Shown here: positions 46,630 through 56,213 of the stretch, piece after piece
Layout of the letters: each line of letters starts with the position of its first letter
How positions within the stretch are numbered: position 1 is the first letter of the stretch
Source: Nemania diffusa
Taxonomy: Eukaryota; Ascomycota; Sordariomycetes; Xylariales; Xylariaceae
DNA: 64,000 nt
Direction of reading: 5' to 3'
NCBI GenBank assembly: GCA_038501195.1
Contig: JBBPUQ010000007.1
Coordinates: forward strand, 2,085,501-2,149,500
Notes under the pieces: model-generated
The model's input: only the letters and a program-made list of their open reading frames with translations
The model's database searches: none
Told to the model about the DNA's origin: nothing
Translations under genes and position numbers: made by a program

Positions 46630-47064
46630 ATGGCATCGGCCTCGCCGCATATAGATAAGGACCACGTGCCCCGTAGCTCGGGCGCCAACCCCGAACCATC
46701 GAATGCAGAAACGCCGGACCAAGTCCAACAGGAGATGAAGAAAGCTGGCGAGGACGTAGAGCAACTGCGTAGGCAGATTGAGACGCTGTAAGTATTGTAT
46801 TCCTGGGGAATAGCGAAGTAGGAAGGGGCGAGACACATGTGTTGACGGGCCACAAGCGAGCACAACCCGGCTGCCCGGCCGTGGTTGATAGAACCCCTGC
46901 GCACGATCGCGATCGATGAGGTCGAGGACTTCCCGCGTAACGCTGCGGAAATCGACGAGATGCAAGGTAAATAGACCAGCAGCAAACAGACCCCCTCACC
47001 CACCTACACACTAGGGGTAAAAACCGAGCGAGGTTTTAACGGTGAGAGCAGAACTCGTAATTGA
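46630..47064 (+). CDS. Hypothetical coiled-coil protein, about 105 residues, possibly a fragment
   Basis: Three exons (46630-46787, 46857-46966, 47015-47064; introns 69 and 48 nt) join in frame to 105 residues. A Ser/Pro-rich start (MASASPHIDKDHVPRSSG) is followed by a heptad-like helix (DQVQQEMKKAGEDVEQLRRQ), then a charged stretch (LEHNPAARPWLIEPLRTIA and VEDFPRNAAEIDEMQG). The GTAAGT donor of the first intron is strong; the first acceptor (CACAAG) and the last exon are less certain. I do not recognise the family. The abrupt end suggests either a truncated gene or a missing 3' exon. Confidence 0.38.
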
Positions 47065-48414
47065 TAGGGTTCTATCGTATCTGCGTCAGCCGACTATAGG
47101 ATCGTTGCTGGAAAAGCGTCGCCGACTAAAGACCGTCGTGGGCGTCTTACCGCTGCGACGTGCTGTGTAGAAAACAGGACGTCGGGAGGCGGTCGGGTTG
47201 ACTGGTACTATAATCATAAGAATCGACGGTTTCGGGAAAGTCGATATCCTGCGCGGAGGAGACGGCTGGCGGCTTACAATAGGTACGGTCTCTGCAGCGG
47301 CAGTGCCGAATATCTACAAGATCCTAGCTACAGCGCTTGAAAAGCAAAGGTAGGCGAGGTAGTTGAGCTAGGTGGCGTAAGATGCAAACTCCTCGCATAA
47401 GCATCATGCACTGTTCAGTGGTATAGGAAATGACTTCATCTAGACAGACCAAGATAACTGGGAGATATCTCGAGCTAGCGATAGGGATTGTTACATTTGT
47501 AAGCATAGAGAAATATGAGCACCTAGTAAACTTATCCGTTCCCATTGTCTAGATAGCCTGGTAGGAGAAAATGTTTATCGTGGTGCTTGGGACCATGATG
47601 ATCGTACGCACCGCAATATAGCCTCAAAGAACTTAGAGATAGGTAGGAAGTCGCAAATGAGATAGAGATAGGTGTGCAACTCTAACTAACGTTTTTCTTG
47701 CATAATCCTGAAGGGGCCACCGCACCTTGGCTCATAGTGGCGTTGCGTAAGGCTGGAGCAATTTTATAAGAATTTATGAGCATGAAGACGTATAGGCCAA
47801 GGAGTAAGACTGGGTAACTTGTAGTTGCCGGAACCGCTTGGCATTTTGGATGGCCCTCGCGCGTGACCTGGCTCGTCTTGGCTAATTGCGTAATTGTTAA
47901 GTATCCATAGTTATTCCTCTGCCCTTAATTTGATAATGATCAAGGGACTGGGCGAAGGCAGTAATTCTGTTGTCGGCATTTGTCGCATTCCTTAGCCCTA
48001 CTCGATTTAAGTTGTTTCCTAACCAGTACCTAAAGGTTCTACGTCCTATTATAAATAATCGAGGACTCGATGATCTGTCTCTACCCTTAGTAGTAGAGCA
48101 ATTCTGGGTCTGTCCGAGGAATAAAACGAGCCAACGCTGGTCATTGCTATCGTGTGATATATAAGCTTTGAGCTATCCCCTTAGCTTCTTGATGCTTAGG
48201 CTTGATGACACTATATGATATAGTGTGCCATGGGAGCGCAAACGGCTTATAGGTATCTTGCACATCATCTTGATATTGGTGTTTGATAATGCCACACGGA
48301 AGACCACTTCCTTCGGGACTCATTGAAGCGTCCTAAAATTGCCCTAGCTAGTAGAGAATCAAACGGTGAAGGCCGAGATTCTCTACTCATAGTTTCAAAA
48401 CCATGAATCCTTGT
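47065..48414. other. Intergenic, no supported feature
   Basis: Chance open frames only. The right end is the 3' flank of the RING gene. Confidence 0.5.
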
Positions 48415-48636
48415 TCAGCCTAGATCCCTCCGATGGGCCAAATTAGGGCGGCTGTATGGAGTTCTAGAGCATGATGGGCGGTAGGAATCACCTCTGGTTC
48501 GTCCGTGATCTAGTCGGCTGCGGATAGGCCGGCCTCGCGAAGAGCCTCCTCGGTTCTCAGCATTTCCATCTCCGCACTTCTCTCGCTCCACAGTTGAGGA
48601 TGGATACTGAACTTTGCGGTCCTACGTCTCTATTGA
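48415..48636 (-). pseudogene. Former C-terminal extension of the RING protein beyond two TAG codons
   Basis: The same frame stays open after the stop at 48637-48639 except for one more TAG at about 48622-48624, giving SIET, then DRKVQYPSSTVEREKC, then an Arg/Ser/Pro-rich tail (RGRPIRSRLDHG, RTPYSRPNL) and ends with TGA at 48415-48417. The DRKVQY block resembles the WDRxVQY motif that follows the LRSPY motif in related fungal RING proteins, so this looks like coding sequence only recently disabled, or reached by read-through. Confidence 0.6.
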
Positions 48637-49458
48637 CTAGGGACTGCGTAGAAAATTTCGTAGCTCATGAAGAAGCAATTGTGTGTTTTCGCGTCCGAGA
48701 AACTCCGAGAGCATATCTTCTGCCGCACCTTGACTACCCTGGATATCTACCGTTTTTAAGATGGCGACAATGTATTCTAAGAGGAACTCGGCATTGTTAG
48801 CACGCCTCCTGGTCATAGCATCTTCACTACTCTGTGGACTGCTTGGTGTGTGAAGAAAGCTGAAAACTTGTAATTCCCGCCTCAGCCAAGCTCGCGCACG
48901 TGAAGCCAGTTCCGGTTCCGATCCAAATACAGCAGGCGTTATATCTCTGTAACGCGACCTGGGATTGGACCCCATGTGTAAGGAGTAGAGGCGGTTCCGA
49001 TAAATTTGCTGGCGACGGATAATGGCTTCGTCCTGGGTCACTAGCCGACGTTGGACATGCTCGTATCGACGCCTATTAGGCCTCTCAGTGGCCCATCGTG
49101 GCCTATGCGGCTGCAATTGTGGTTGCTCATCCCGAGAAATGCTATTTGTCACCAGGTACACGCGGCTTGTTCCGGGACCATCATGATCAAAGTCGTGCAG
49201 TACTTCATGGATATTACTTTTGCATAGAGGACATTTAGATAAACGCTCAATCCAGCTCAGTAGACAGAGGTAGTCAAAATTCCGATGTTTGCAGGGCCTC
49301 GCCTCGCACGCTTCTGTGATACTATCGAGACAGATAACGCAACATGGTTCGCTCAGTTGTCCCCCTTCGTTGGCTAAATCGTTCCTTTCTGCTACTTCTG
49401 CAAGCGTATTCTGAAGGACTTTTGACTGCAGATAATCCGAAGTACTCTCGACATCCAT
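48637..49458 (-). CDS. RING-finger E3 ubiquitin ligase, Topors-like fungal family, C-terminus cut by stop codons
   Basis: One exon, 273 residues as read. The RING lies at 40-79: C40, C43, C56, H58, then F-D-Y-L-C65, C76 and C79 (CPLCKSNIHE). The position usually held by a Cys after the His is taken by Asp (NFDYLC), a variant known from this fungal RING group. The rest has the family blocks RPNRRRYEHVQRRLV, RRQQIYRNRLYSLHMGSN and a C-terminal ARAWLRRELQVFSFL and LLLHELRNFLRSP. The stop TAG at 48637-48639 comes exactly where relatives continue with Y(T/S)xxxxWDRxVQY: the frame resumes SIET, a second TAG where Trp is expected, then DRKVQYP and about 60 further basic codons to 48415. So the gene is either truncated or read through. 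It is divergent from SLD2. Confidence 0.82.
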   Translation of the reverse strand: MDVESTSDYLQSKVLQNTLAEVAERNDLANEGGQLSEPCCVICLDSITEACEARPCKHRNFDYLCLLSWIERLSKCPLCKSNIHEVLHDFDHDGPGTSRVYLVTNSISRDEQPQLQPHRPRWATERPNRRRYEHVQRRLVTQDEAIIRRQQIYRNRLYSLHMGSNPRSRYRDITPAVFGSEPELASRARAWLRRELQVFSFLHTPSSPQSSEDAMTRRRANNAEFLLEYIVAILKTVDIQGSQGAAEDMLSEFLGRENTQLLLHELRNFLRSP

Positions 49459-49925
49459 AGAGAGATAAGAGACGGGATAGAGTTATTGAATGTCGAGGAT
49501 GCTGTAGTTGTTCGAGGATGAAACCGAAGCATTATCGGAAGGAAAGTGGCGATGAGAAAGGGGAAGCGAAGCAGCCTAATTGCCAGCTGGTAGTCAAGTG
49601 GCAGTCGAGTACGGATCCCTGTATTACATGTACCTATGTATGCACATACAGAATACTGTATGGGTAGTGAATATACCCCACATACATACAAGCCCCACCA
49701 AGAGCTAACAAGGCGTCACGTCACGTCGCGTAGAGAGGTGCCAATTTAGAAATTAATGGAGCGCGTTCTGGGAATGTGAAACTCCACAAATCCATTGTTC
49801 TCTCCCACATTCACATATTTGACCTTTCGCATGCGTTACGGTATAACTTGCACAGCTCAACCATTTTTTATTCGCCATTCGTCAGTCATCAATTTGTTGC
49901 TCATCTGTCCCTATATACACACAAC
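49459..49925. promoter_or_regulatory. Shared divergent promoter (RING gene / SLD2)
   Basis: 467 bases between two divergent ATGs. It contains a CACGTCACGTCGCG stretch (about 49715-49730) and a GGAGCGCGTTC word near 49758 that may be MCB-like; no TATA box at the expected place for SLD2. MCB-type control of a replication factor is inference. Confidence 0.35.
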
Positions 49926-51466
49926 ATGGAGGTACCTATGGACGAAGATGCGAGATGCAGATATGAAGCGAAATCATCGCAGTTACGTGCCGAGCTGAAG
50001 CAGTTCGAAGCAGACTGGGCGAGTCGCAACGCGGGCAAGAAGCCTGGCCGTCAAGACATCAAGCAGAACCCCATCATAGGTAGGCACAATCATGCTTCCG
50101 TTGCCCGTCAATTTGGGTACCTTAGACACTAACAATGACAGCCGCTAAATACAAAAGATACAACCATGTCCGAGATGTCCTTGCTGGAAAGACACCAGCA
50201 ACCCCAACCCGACCTCGCAAGCGCACTCCTGAACATGACCTGTCCACAACTCCTTCAAAGCGTCTCAGACCCACGCAAACACCCTCAAAAGTGCGTAATG
50301 CCGATATAGAAGATTACAATGGTATCTTCGAGACTCCTTCCTCTCGGACACTCTTTAGTCCCGTGATGCCCACTTCGATTGGGCCGACACCGCAGAAGAA
50401 CGGGCGTGTCCTAGGCATGTTCGATCTTCTCGACGAAAACACCGAGAACGAACCGCCCAACGGCGATTTGCTAGGAAAGAATCCCGAGATACAGGTCACT
50501 CCTAGCAAGAGACCGGCCAGCGAGATGGAAGACTTAAAACTCGGAAGGACACCCATGTCATCCTCCAAACGCAATATGCTCAACGCTTTTATGACCCCAA
50601 GAAAACGGAAAGGGGACAACCCGCTGGGAGCGAGGACGCCTACTTCCGCCTCAAAGCTTCAACTAGCTACGCCTGCCTTCCTGAGGAGAGTGCCACTGCC
50701 CACAGTCGACGAGAACGGGCAATATATATCGCCTCCCTCGCGGCTACGGCTCCCCCCAAAACCTCTTGGTCGCAGTCTCAGCAGTGTAGTCGCGGGACTA
50801 AGAAAGTTAGAGGAGGAAAGATTCGATGATGAGTTAGAGGCTCTGCACGAAATGGAGAATGAGACAAATCTACCGAGCGTTGCGCGGCCTGCAATGCGGG
50901 CGCCGAAAGCGGCGAAAGCGCCACTGGAAATTCTGGAACCTGATAGTCAGACGCCTCAGCTTCTAGGAGGGTTTGATGATGAAGGGCTATACGACAGCCC
51001 AACAGAGGAAGCGAAGGGACGTGATGGCCAACCCTTGAGGGTATATAAGAAGAAGGGTCAAAAGAGAACAACCCGACGAGTCAACATGAGGCCCACGAGA
51101 GCTAAACGGTCACAAGCTCCAATAGAGGGCAACACTGGGCGCGAGACTAACGAAGGTGATGAGGACGAAGATGTGGTCCCTGAAACGCAATTCGATCCAA
51201 ATAAACCTATAGAAGACGTGCCAGAAGTCGGTTCAGATTCGGACTTCAATGCTGAGGATGCTGAGGACGAGGCGCCAGAAGACAAGATACCTAAAAAGGC
51301 ATCCAAGACGAACAAGGCATCTAAGACAGCAAAGGAGGGCACGGTGAAGAAAGTTGCGAGGAAAGTCAACGAGTTGGCACATGCGAACTTCAAGCGCCTA
51401 AAGCTAAGAAACACAGGATCTAAAGGTGGACCTGGTTTTGGTAGCCGATTCCGTCGTCGTAGGTAG
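49926..51466 (+). CDS. SLD2: DNA replication regulator Sld2
   Basis: Two exons (49926-50079 and 50142-51466, 62-nt intron with a CTAACAATGACAG end) give 492 residues. The conserved Sld2 N-terminal block is present: RAELKQFEADWASRNAGKKP then QNPIIAAKYKRYN, spanning the splice site. Many Ser/Thr-Pro sites (for example TPTRPRKRTP, TPSKRLRPTQTP, TPMSSSKR, FMTPRKRK, TPAFLRRVPLP) are expected targets of S-phase CDK, which in yeast lets Sld2 bind Dpb11/TopBP1. The C-terminus is acidic (NEGDEDEDVVPETQFDP) then Lys-rich (KKASKTNKASKTAKEG) and ends in a basic GFGSRFRRRR tail. Acts in the nucleus to load GINS and Cdc45 at origins. Start chosen at MEVPMDED; a longer upstream frame has no ATG with conservation. 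Confidence 0.93.
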
Positions 51467-52000
51467 TCTCATAGATTACATAATGAGTAATGATTATATG
51501 GCAGCGCCGGCATAATGGACACGCATCGATTCACATCGCTTGCGCCTTCTGGAAGCCTAGCTCTCATATCTCAAGTAACAGCATAGCAATGCCATCCTAA
51601 TTTTGGCTATCAGGGAAACTATAGTGGCAAAGACCTGAGGCTCTTGAGTAGGTTCTTGCCGATACAGCCATATGATCGCTACTGACGTTCAGTGACATCA
51701 AAAACCAAAGCTGGGTAGGACGATCCGTGTTCATATCGCATCGTGGAATGTGCTAAGAGCAATGCAGGGTAGAGATCTCTTGAGGCTGTTGGTCGCTGCT
51801 TCCTAGGCTTTACGTCCTTAATGCAGCTACTATGAACGATAAAGTTATTGTCGGCTTGTCTAACCTGTGATTAATTCCTCAGACCTTTTCGAACACCTAT
51901 AAGTCTGTTACTACTAGTTCCTGAGTTCATTTCGATTATACGTTGGCACCGTCTCTAAGTGTATCACTACTAGAAACATATCCCTCAATACATCATCATC
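51467..52000. other. Intergenic, SLD2 3' flank and Mak32-like 5' flank
   Basis: No gene seen. A CATCATCATC run immediately precedes the ATG at 52001. Confidence 0.5.
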
Positions 52001-53221
52001 ATGGGCCAGACACTCAGTGGTGCCGTAAGCAAGCCTTACATCATTATACACCACAAAGTGAATAACTCCGCAAATCGTCCAGCACTCGTGGAACCGCCCG
52101 CTTTTGTCTCATTGGGGATGATGACTCTTCTCAGAAACGGTGACCAGCCGAAAATAAAAGGGCACGTCCTCGAAGGACCGGGACTTTATGGTACGAGACA
52201 CCGTGTTTTCCAAATGACTTAAATTCGGTTTTGCACGCTCGGATAGCTTACTGTCGAATCTAGCTACTTTTGGTGCCAGACTATTTTCTCCTGATACAGC
52301 GAAGAATATCGGCTGCGTCATTATCCCTGGGAATGGTTTTCCCTATTCACTGTACCGAACACTGGCTTCTTGGAATATAAACCTTGTTGTCCATCGCCCA
52401 AACAAACCGGCTCCTGTGAACTACCGGCGGGGGCCTTACTCTCGTGCGTACTTCAACAGAAAAATTATTTGTATAACCAAGGCTAATTTATAATAGAAAA
52501 ACCAGTCTCTACGGCAATCGAGCCCATCATCGCGCCTATATATGACACCGTCCTTCTTAGTGCGAACTCATTTCATTTCTTCGGCCTCCCTTCCGAAGTA
52601 GCCAAGCAAGTAACAAACCTATTCGAGTTACGCAAACACAGAAACATTGCGAATGAACCTGTAATTGTATGGGAGACAGCCTCTCAGTCATTTAATGAAA
52701 ATAATCTATCGAATATGGATGACGCGTTACCGCTCGTAGAGATTTTCTCCCCAAGCTACGAGGATTTACCTTCGGCCGACCAAATGCGGACAAGGTTCAT
52801 CAGACAAACGATCGAGCAAGAAGCTCGATCGTTTTGTCAGAGAGGCATTGGCCCCGACAGAAACGGTGTGACCGTGATCCGTTGCGGCCCCCACGGCTGC
52901 TTCTACATGCGAAACGAAGAGGAAAAGGGGTGGGTAAATCCAATCATAAACAACAGAAGCGTCGACCCTACAGGCTCAAGCAGTGCCTTCCTGGGAGCTT
53001 TCACAGACGCTTACTTGAAGAACGCTTCTCTCGAAGAATGTTGCCTGCGTGGACAGGTGGCAGCCACCCTCGCGCTTGAGCAGTTTGGCCTCCCCCAAAT
53101 GACAAAGCCCCTCAGATCGGGAATGGAGACCTGGAATAATTTAACTCCATTTTTCCAGCTTGAACATCACACCCAATATTATATGTTCATGAGATCCCAC
53201 CCTGAATATGATCAGATCTAG
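52001..53221 (+). CDS. PfkB-family carbohydrate-kinase-like protein (Mak32-like)
   Basis: Three exons (52001-52190, 52264-52443, 52497-53221; introns 73 and 53 nt) give 364 residues. After an unusual leader of about 30 residues, the family start PAFVSLGMMTLL and the first glycine-type motif (GPGLYATFGARLFSP, formed across intron 1) are seen, then GCVIIPGNGF and HRPNKPAP. The C-terminal motif reads VDPTGSSSAFLGAFTDAYL (279-297). In active PfkB kinases this is DTxGAGD, and in Mak32-type relatives DPTGAGN; here the anion-hole GAG is GSS and the catalytic Asp/Asn position is Ser286. Mak32 supports structural stability of L-A virus particles in yeast; its biochemical activity is unclear. The protein is probably catalytically poor, which is inference. 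Confidence 0.85.
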
Positions 53222-53934
53222 CCCTGAGTACGTGAATAGATCCGCCAATACGTCTATCAGAAGCGCATATATGTCTATCATACACCTTAAAAAGACTATC
53301 AAAACTGCCAATATACATGGCACACGCACTCCTGGATGGGCGAAGTATCAGTATTTCAATCGCCCCTATTAGTTCAGCATTTTGTCATAGCGGATACTAG
53401 CTTCATGTTTAGTCAATTAAAAGCGTACTATCACAACTGCAGCTTTTATAGTACTATGATGCAAGAGCGAAACTTCATATCTAGTGTAGCTCGTGATTTG
53501 AGTCATCACTGTGTAGTACGCCGTCGTTCCTGGCTCTTATGATGTGTAATAGAACAACCCCTTTTTTTTCACGCTTCGGCTCTGTTATCTACAAGAGCTA
53601 TTTGTGGCTTTAAAATAAATAATATAGCAAAATAAACAAGAAGAGTATGAGGCACTATGAACTGGATATGGCCAATAGTCTTAGTATTATTCTACTAACC
53701 CCTATTTAAAATTACATATCTTTCGATAATCTATCTAGTGATCCACCACCTAGATGCGAAATCCTGCCAGCTCGCCTATGCCCGAGAGCGTCCCGCTGCA
53801 ACTTAACACACCGAGTGAGTTGCCCGTGGAGATCTCAGAGTGGCGCCCATGTCGACAACAGGCTCCATCTCGAAACGACCGTCACCTCCACCCTAGACCC
53901 CATCGAATGCGTGCCCCTATCCTCATCTCCGAGC
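53222..53934. other. Intergenic, no feature seen
   Basis: AT-rich, with no supported coding sequence. Part of an open plus frame (53754-54008) overlaps the 3' end of the small secreted protein gene and is not supported. Confidence 0.5.
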
Positions 53935-54282
53935 TTACTCGCTCAAGCACACGAGACTGCCGACCTGAACGGTGTTGGTGGATAGCAGCGAGGGGTGGCC
54001 GACGGTGAAAGGCAGGCCGCTGGTGCCGGTGCCGTCCGCGAGCTTGTACGGGGTGCAGGTGACGGTGCTGGGGCTGAGGAGGTACAGGGTCGAGACCGTG
54101 TCCAGCACCGCATCGTTGGTGTAGACCGGCCCCACGGGCACGACGATGGTTGTGTTTGTGAGGTCGCTGCCTGCGCCGCCGTGGGAGGCTTCCACTACCA
54201 CGATGGCTTCCACGGACGGGATGGGAGTGGTTATGGCGCTGGCGAGGGTGGCGGCCAAGAGAGTGAGGGCTGCGGTACGCAT
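53935..54282 (-). CDS. Small secreted protein of unknown function
   Basis: One exon of 115 residues beginning MRTAALTLLAATLASAITTP, a clear signal peptide. An earlier in-frame ATG (MINLLK at 54300) exists, but the second start fits a signal peptide better and matches the start of the YPV-repeat protein. The mature part contains N-glycosylation site NTT (in LTNTTIVVP), two cysteines (TCTPYKL and VCLSE) and a pattern of short beta strands; no known domain. No GPI signal. The coding part is GC-rich. A TATA box (GGTATAAATCC on the minus strand, 54428-54438) lies about 150 bases upstream. A wall-associated or effector-like role is possible only by analogy. Confidence 0.7.
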   Translation of the reverse strand: MRTAALTLLAATLASAITTPIPSVEAIVVVEASHGGAGSDLTNTTIVVPVGPVYTNDAVLDTVSTLYLLSPSTVTCTPYKLADGTGTSGLPFTVGHPSLLSTNTVQVGSLVCLSE

Positions 54283-54427
54283 TTTGAGTAGATTTATCAA
54301 GTTGATGATAGTAGGTTTGGTTGTGAGAAGGGCGTTGGCCGTTGATGTGTGTATGAGAGTTGAGTCGTTGTGGTTGTGTGAGATGCTGGAGCTGGATTTA
54401 CTCTATATCAAGCCCGAACCAAGCTGG

Positions 54428-54438
54428 ATTTATACCCT
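54428..54438 (-). promoter_or_regulatory. TATA box of the small secreted protein gene
   Basis: GGTATAAATCC on the minus strand about 150 bases before the ATG at 54282, with an AT/CA-rich leader between. Confidence 0.5.
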
Positions 54439-56213
54439 CGTCAGCTCTCAATGAATTGAAGGCATTTACTATTCACCATTCATTTTGAGGTCATACGAAT
54501 GAGCTCCGCATCATAAGCGCTAGCAGCTAACACGAGAAACGCCTCCTGTACTTTTGTCATCGAAATGCCGATCTTCCCAAGCCGGTGTACGTAACAAAAG
54601 CTACAACGCATCACGGCTCTCCCAATATTAGGATCAGTCATTGAAACGCCGTATAAGTAGTCGCCAACGCCGGCGGGGTTCGGACTGCTTATTGGTAGTT
54701 ACGCGTTGCCTGCCCAGTGGCGGTGTATAAGCGCTACGGGCCGCGCCCGCTCATCTATCTCCAGTTTATGTATTTGCTAGGTAAATGCCGTGTATTCTGT
54801 AGGAATATTGCATATAGTTGCTCTTTAGACAGGCCTCATTCTAGAATGGGCATGAATAGTACGTTTACTGCCGTATACATACCCAAGGAATGAACACAGC
54901 CTACACTAACCAAACGAGATACTAGCTATGTCGAAGAAAATCACTGTATGTCTGCACACTAATCTAAGTACTCTTTCATTTATTTGGTTTATAGTCATTC
55001 ACGTACTGTTAAGATTCCTGTTTTACTCAAGTCGGAGACATTTTGATCCTTCGTTGCTGACATGAAATGCTTCGACTAAGCGGAGTCGCGTCATAGACCA
55101 AGAGGTACGGCGTATATGCCTACTTTTGGCTATATATGTACCGAGAAATTGAAGATAAAAGACATGCAAGTGTACAGAATGACCGACATCGAAGTGCATA
55201 AAGGGTATTTACGTATAGGGCTTGTAAGTAATGTATGCATTTGCCGCCAGTATCGTACTCTTGCTTCTATATCCTGCGCGAACTGGACTCTATAGCATAT
55301 CTACTGTAGTCCTCAAAATCTCTAGACCTAGTAGTTATTAGGCTAAAAGTATATGCGCACCCAAGTAAAATATGTAGCATCTGATGCCTAAACTGCTATT
55401 AGGCTTAGTAGGTTCATTCGCCTGTTCCAGGCCTGCCTATACCCCTGAGTGGGTAGCATAAAATCATCCTTGTTTGCGTTTAAACGATCGCCCGAAATAT
55501 CTCCCGATTATCTTACGACGTTGGTGATATTATGAATAAGAGGCACCTCTCTCCAGCTCAATGTGAAAATACATATGATGCTTGATCACGCAGAAGACTT
55601 ATGTTCGCGCTCGTATTAAGGGCTAGGCACTACTACTCCATCTGCGATCTTCGTATCATAAGTAGCAGGTCAGTTAGCATGTACTCTGCGTAGAAGCGGT
55701 AAGCTAATTTGTGAGGATATAGGAACCAAGCCTTGGAAACAGCTCTTGCCACACCGCGTGGGCTCCGGCCATGCCTATCAATACCCTATAAGGTAGGATG
55801 TAGAGCAGATTCTGCTAACTCAGCACAGATAGAACCTCCCTCTTCGTCCGACATCAATGGTCATTCCTGCCATCACTAGCAGTTAGAGCTGTGATATAGG
55901 TAGAGCCCGAAATTGAACTGCACGAAGAAGACGGCCTGATAATCACTGCTGTGCTCTCTTTGATTCTCGACGTATGGCTGAAGCGGAATGATTAAGTAGC
56001 ATTTGTCATGTGTTGTCACGACATAGAACTGCGGCGTTAAACCACAGCACTGCTGCACAAGTAGAACGTTGTCAAGGTGCTTGACCGTTTGCAGGACTCA
56101 TATGGGACCGCGACATGTGTCAAGAAATGATGAACTAACTTTTGTCTTCGGAGGTCTATGTCTATGCTCTACTCCTATACCAGCGTGTATAAAGGTTCCC
56201 CAAAATTAAGTAT
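54439..56213. other. Intergenic, no supported gene
   Basis: Chance open frames only, none above 60 codons with family resemblance. No inverted repeat recognised. Confidence 0.5.
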
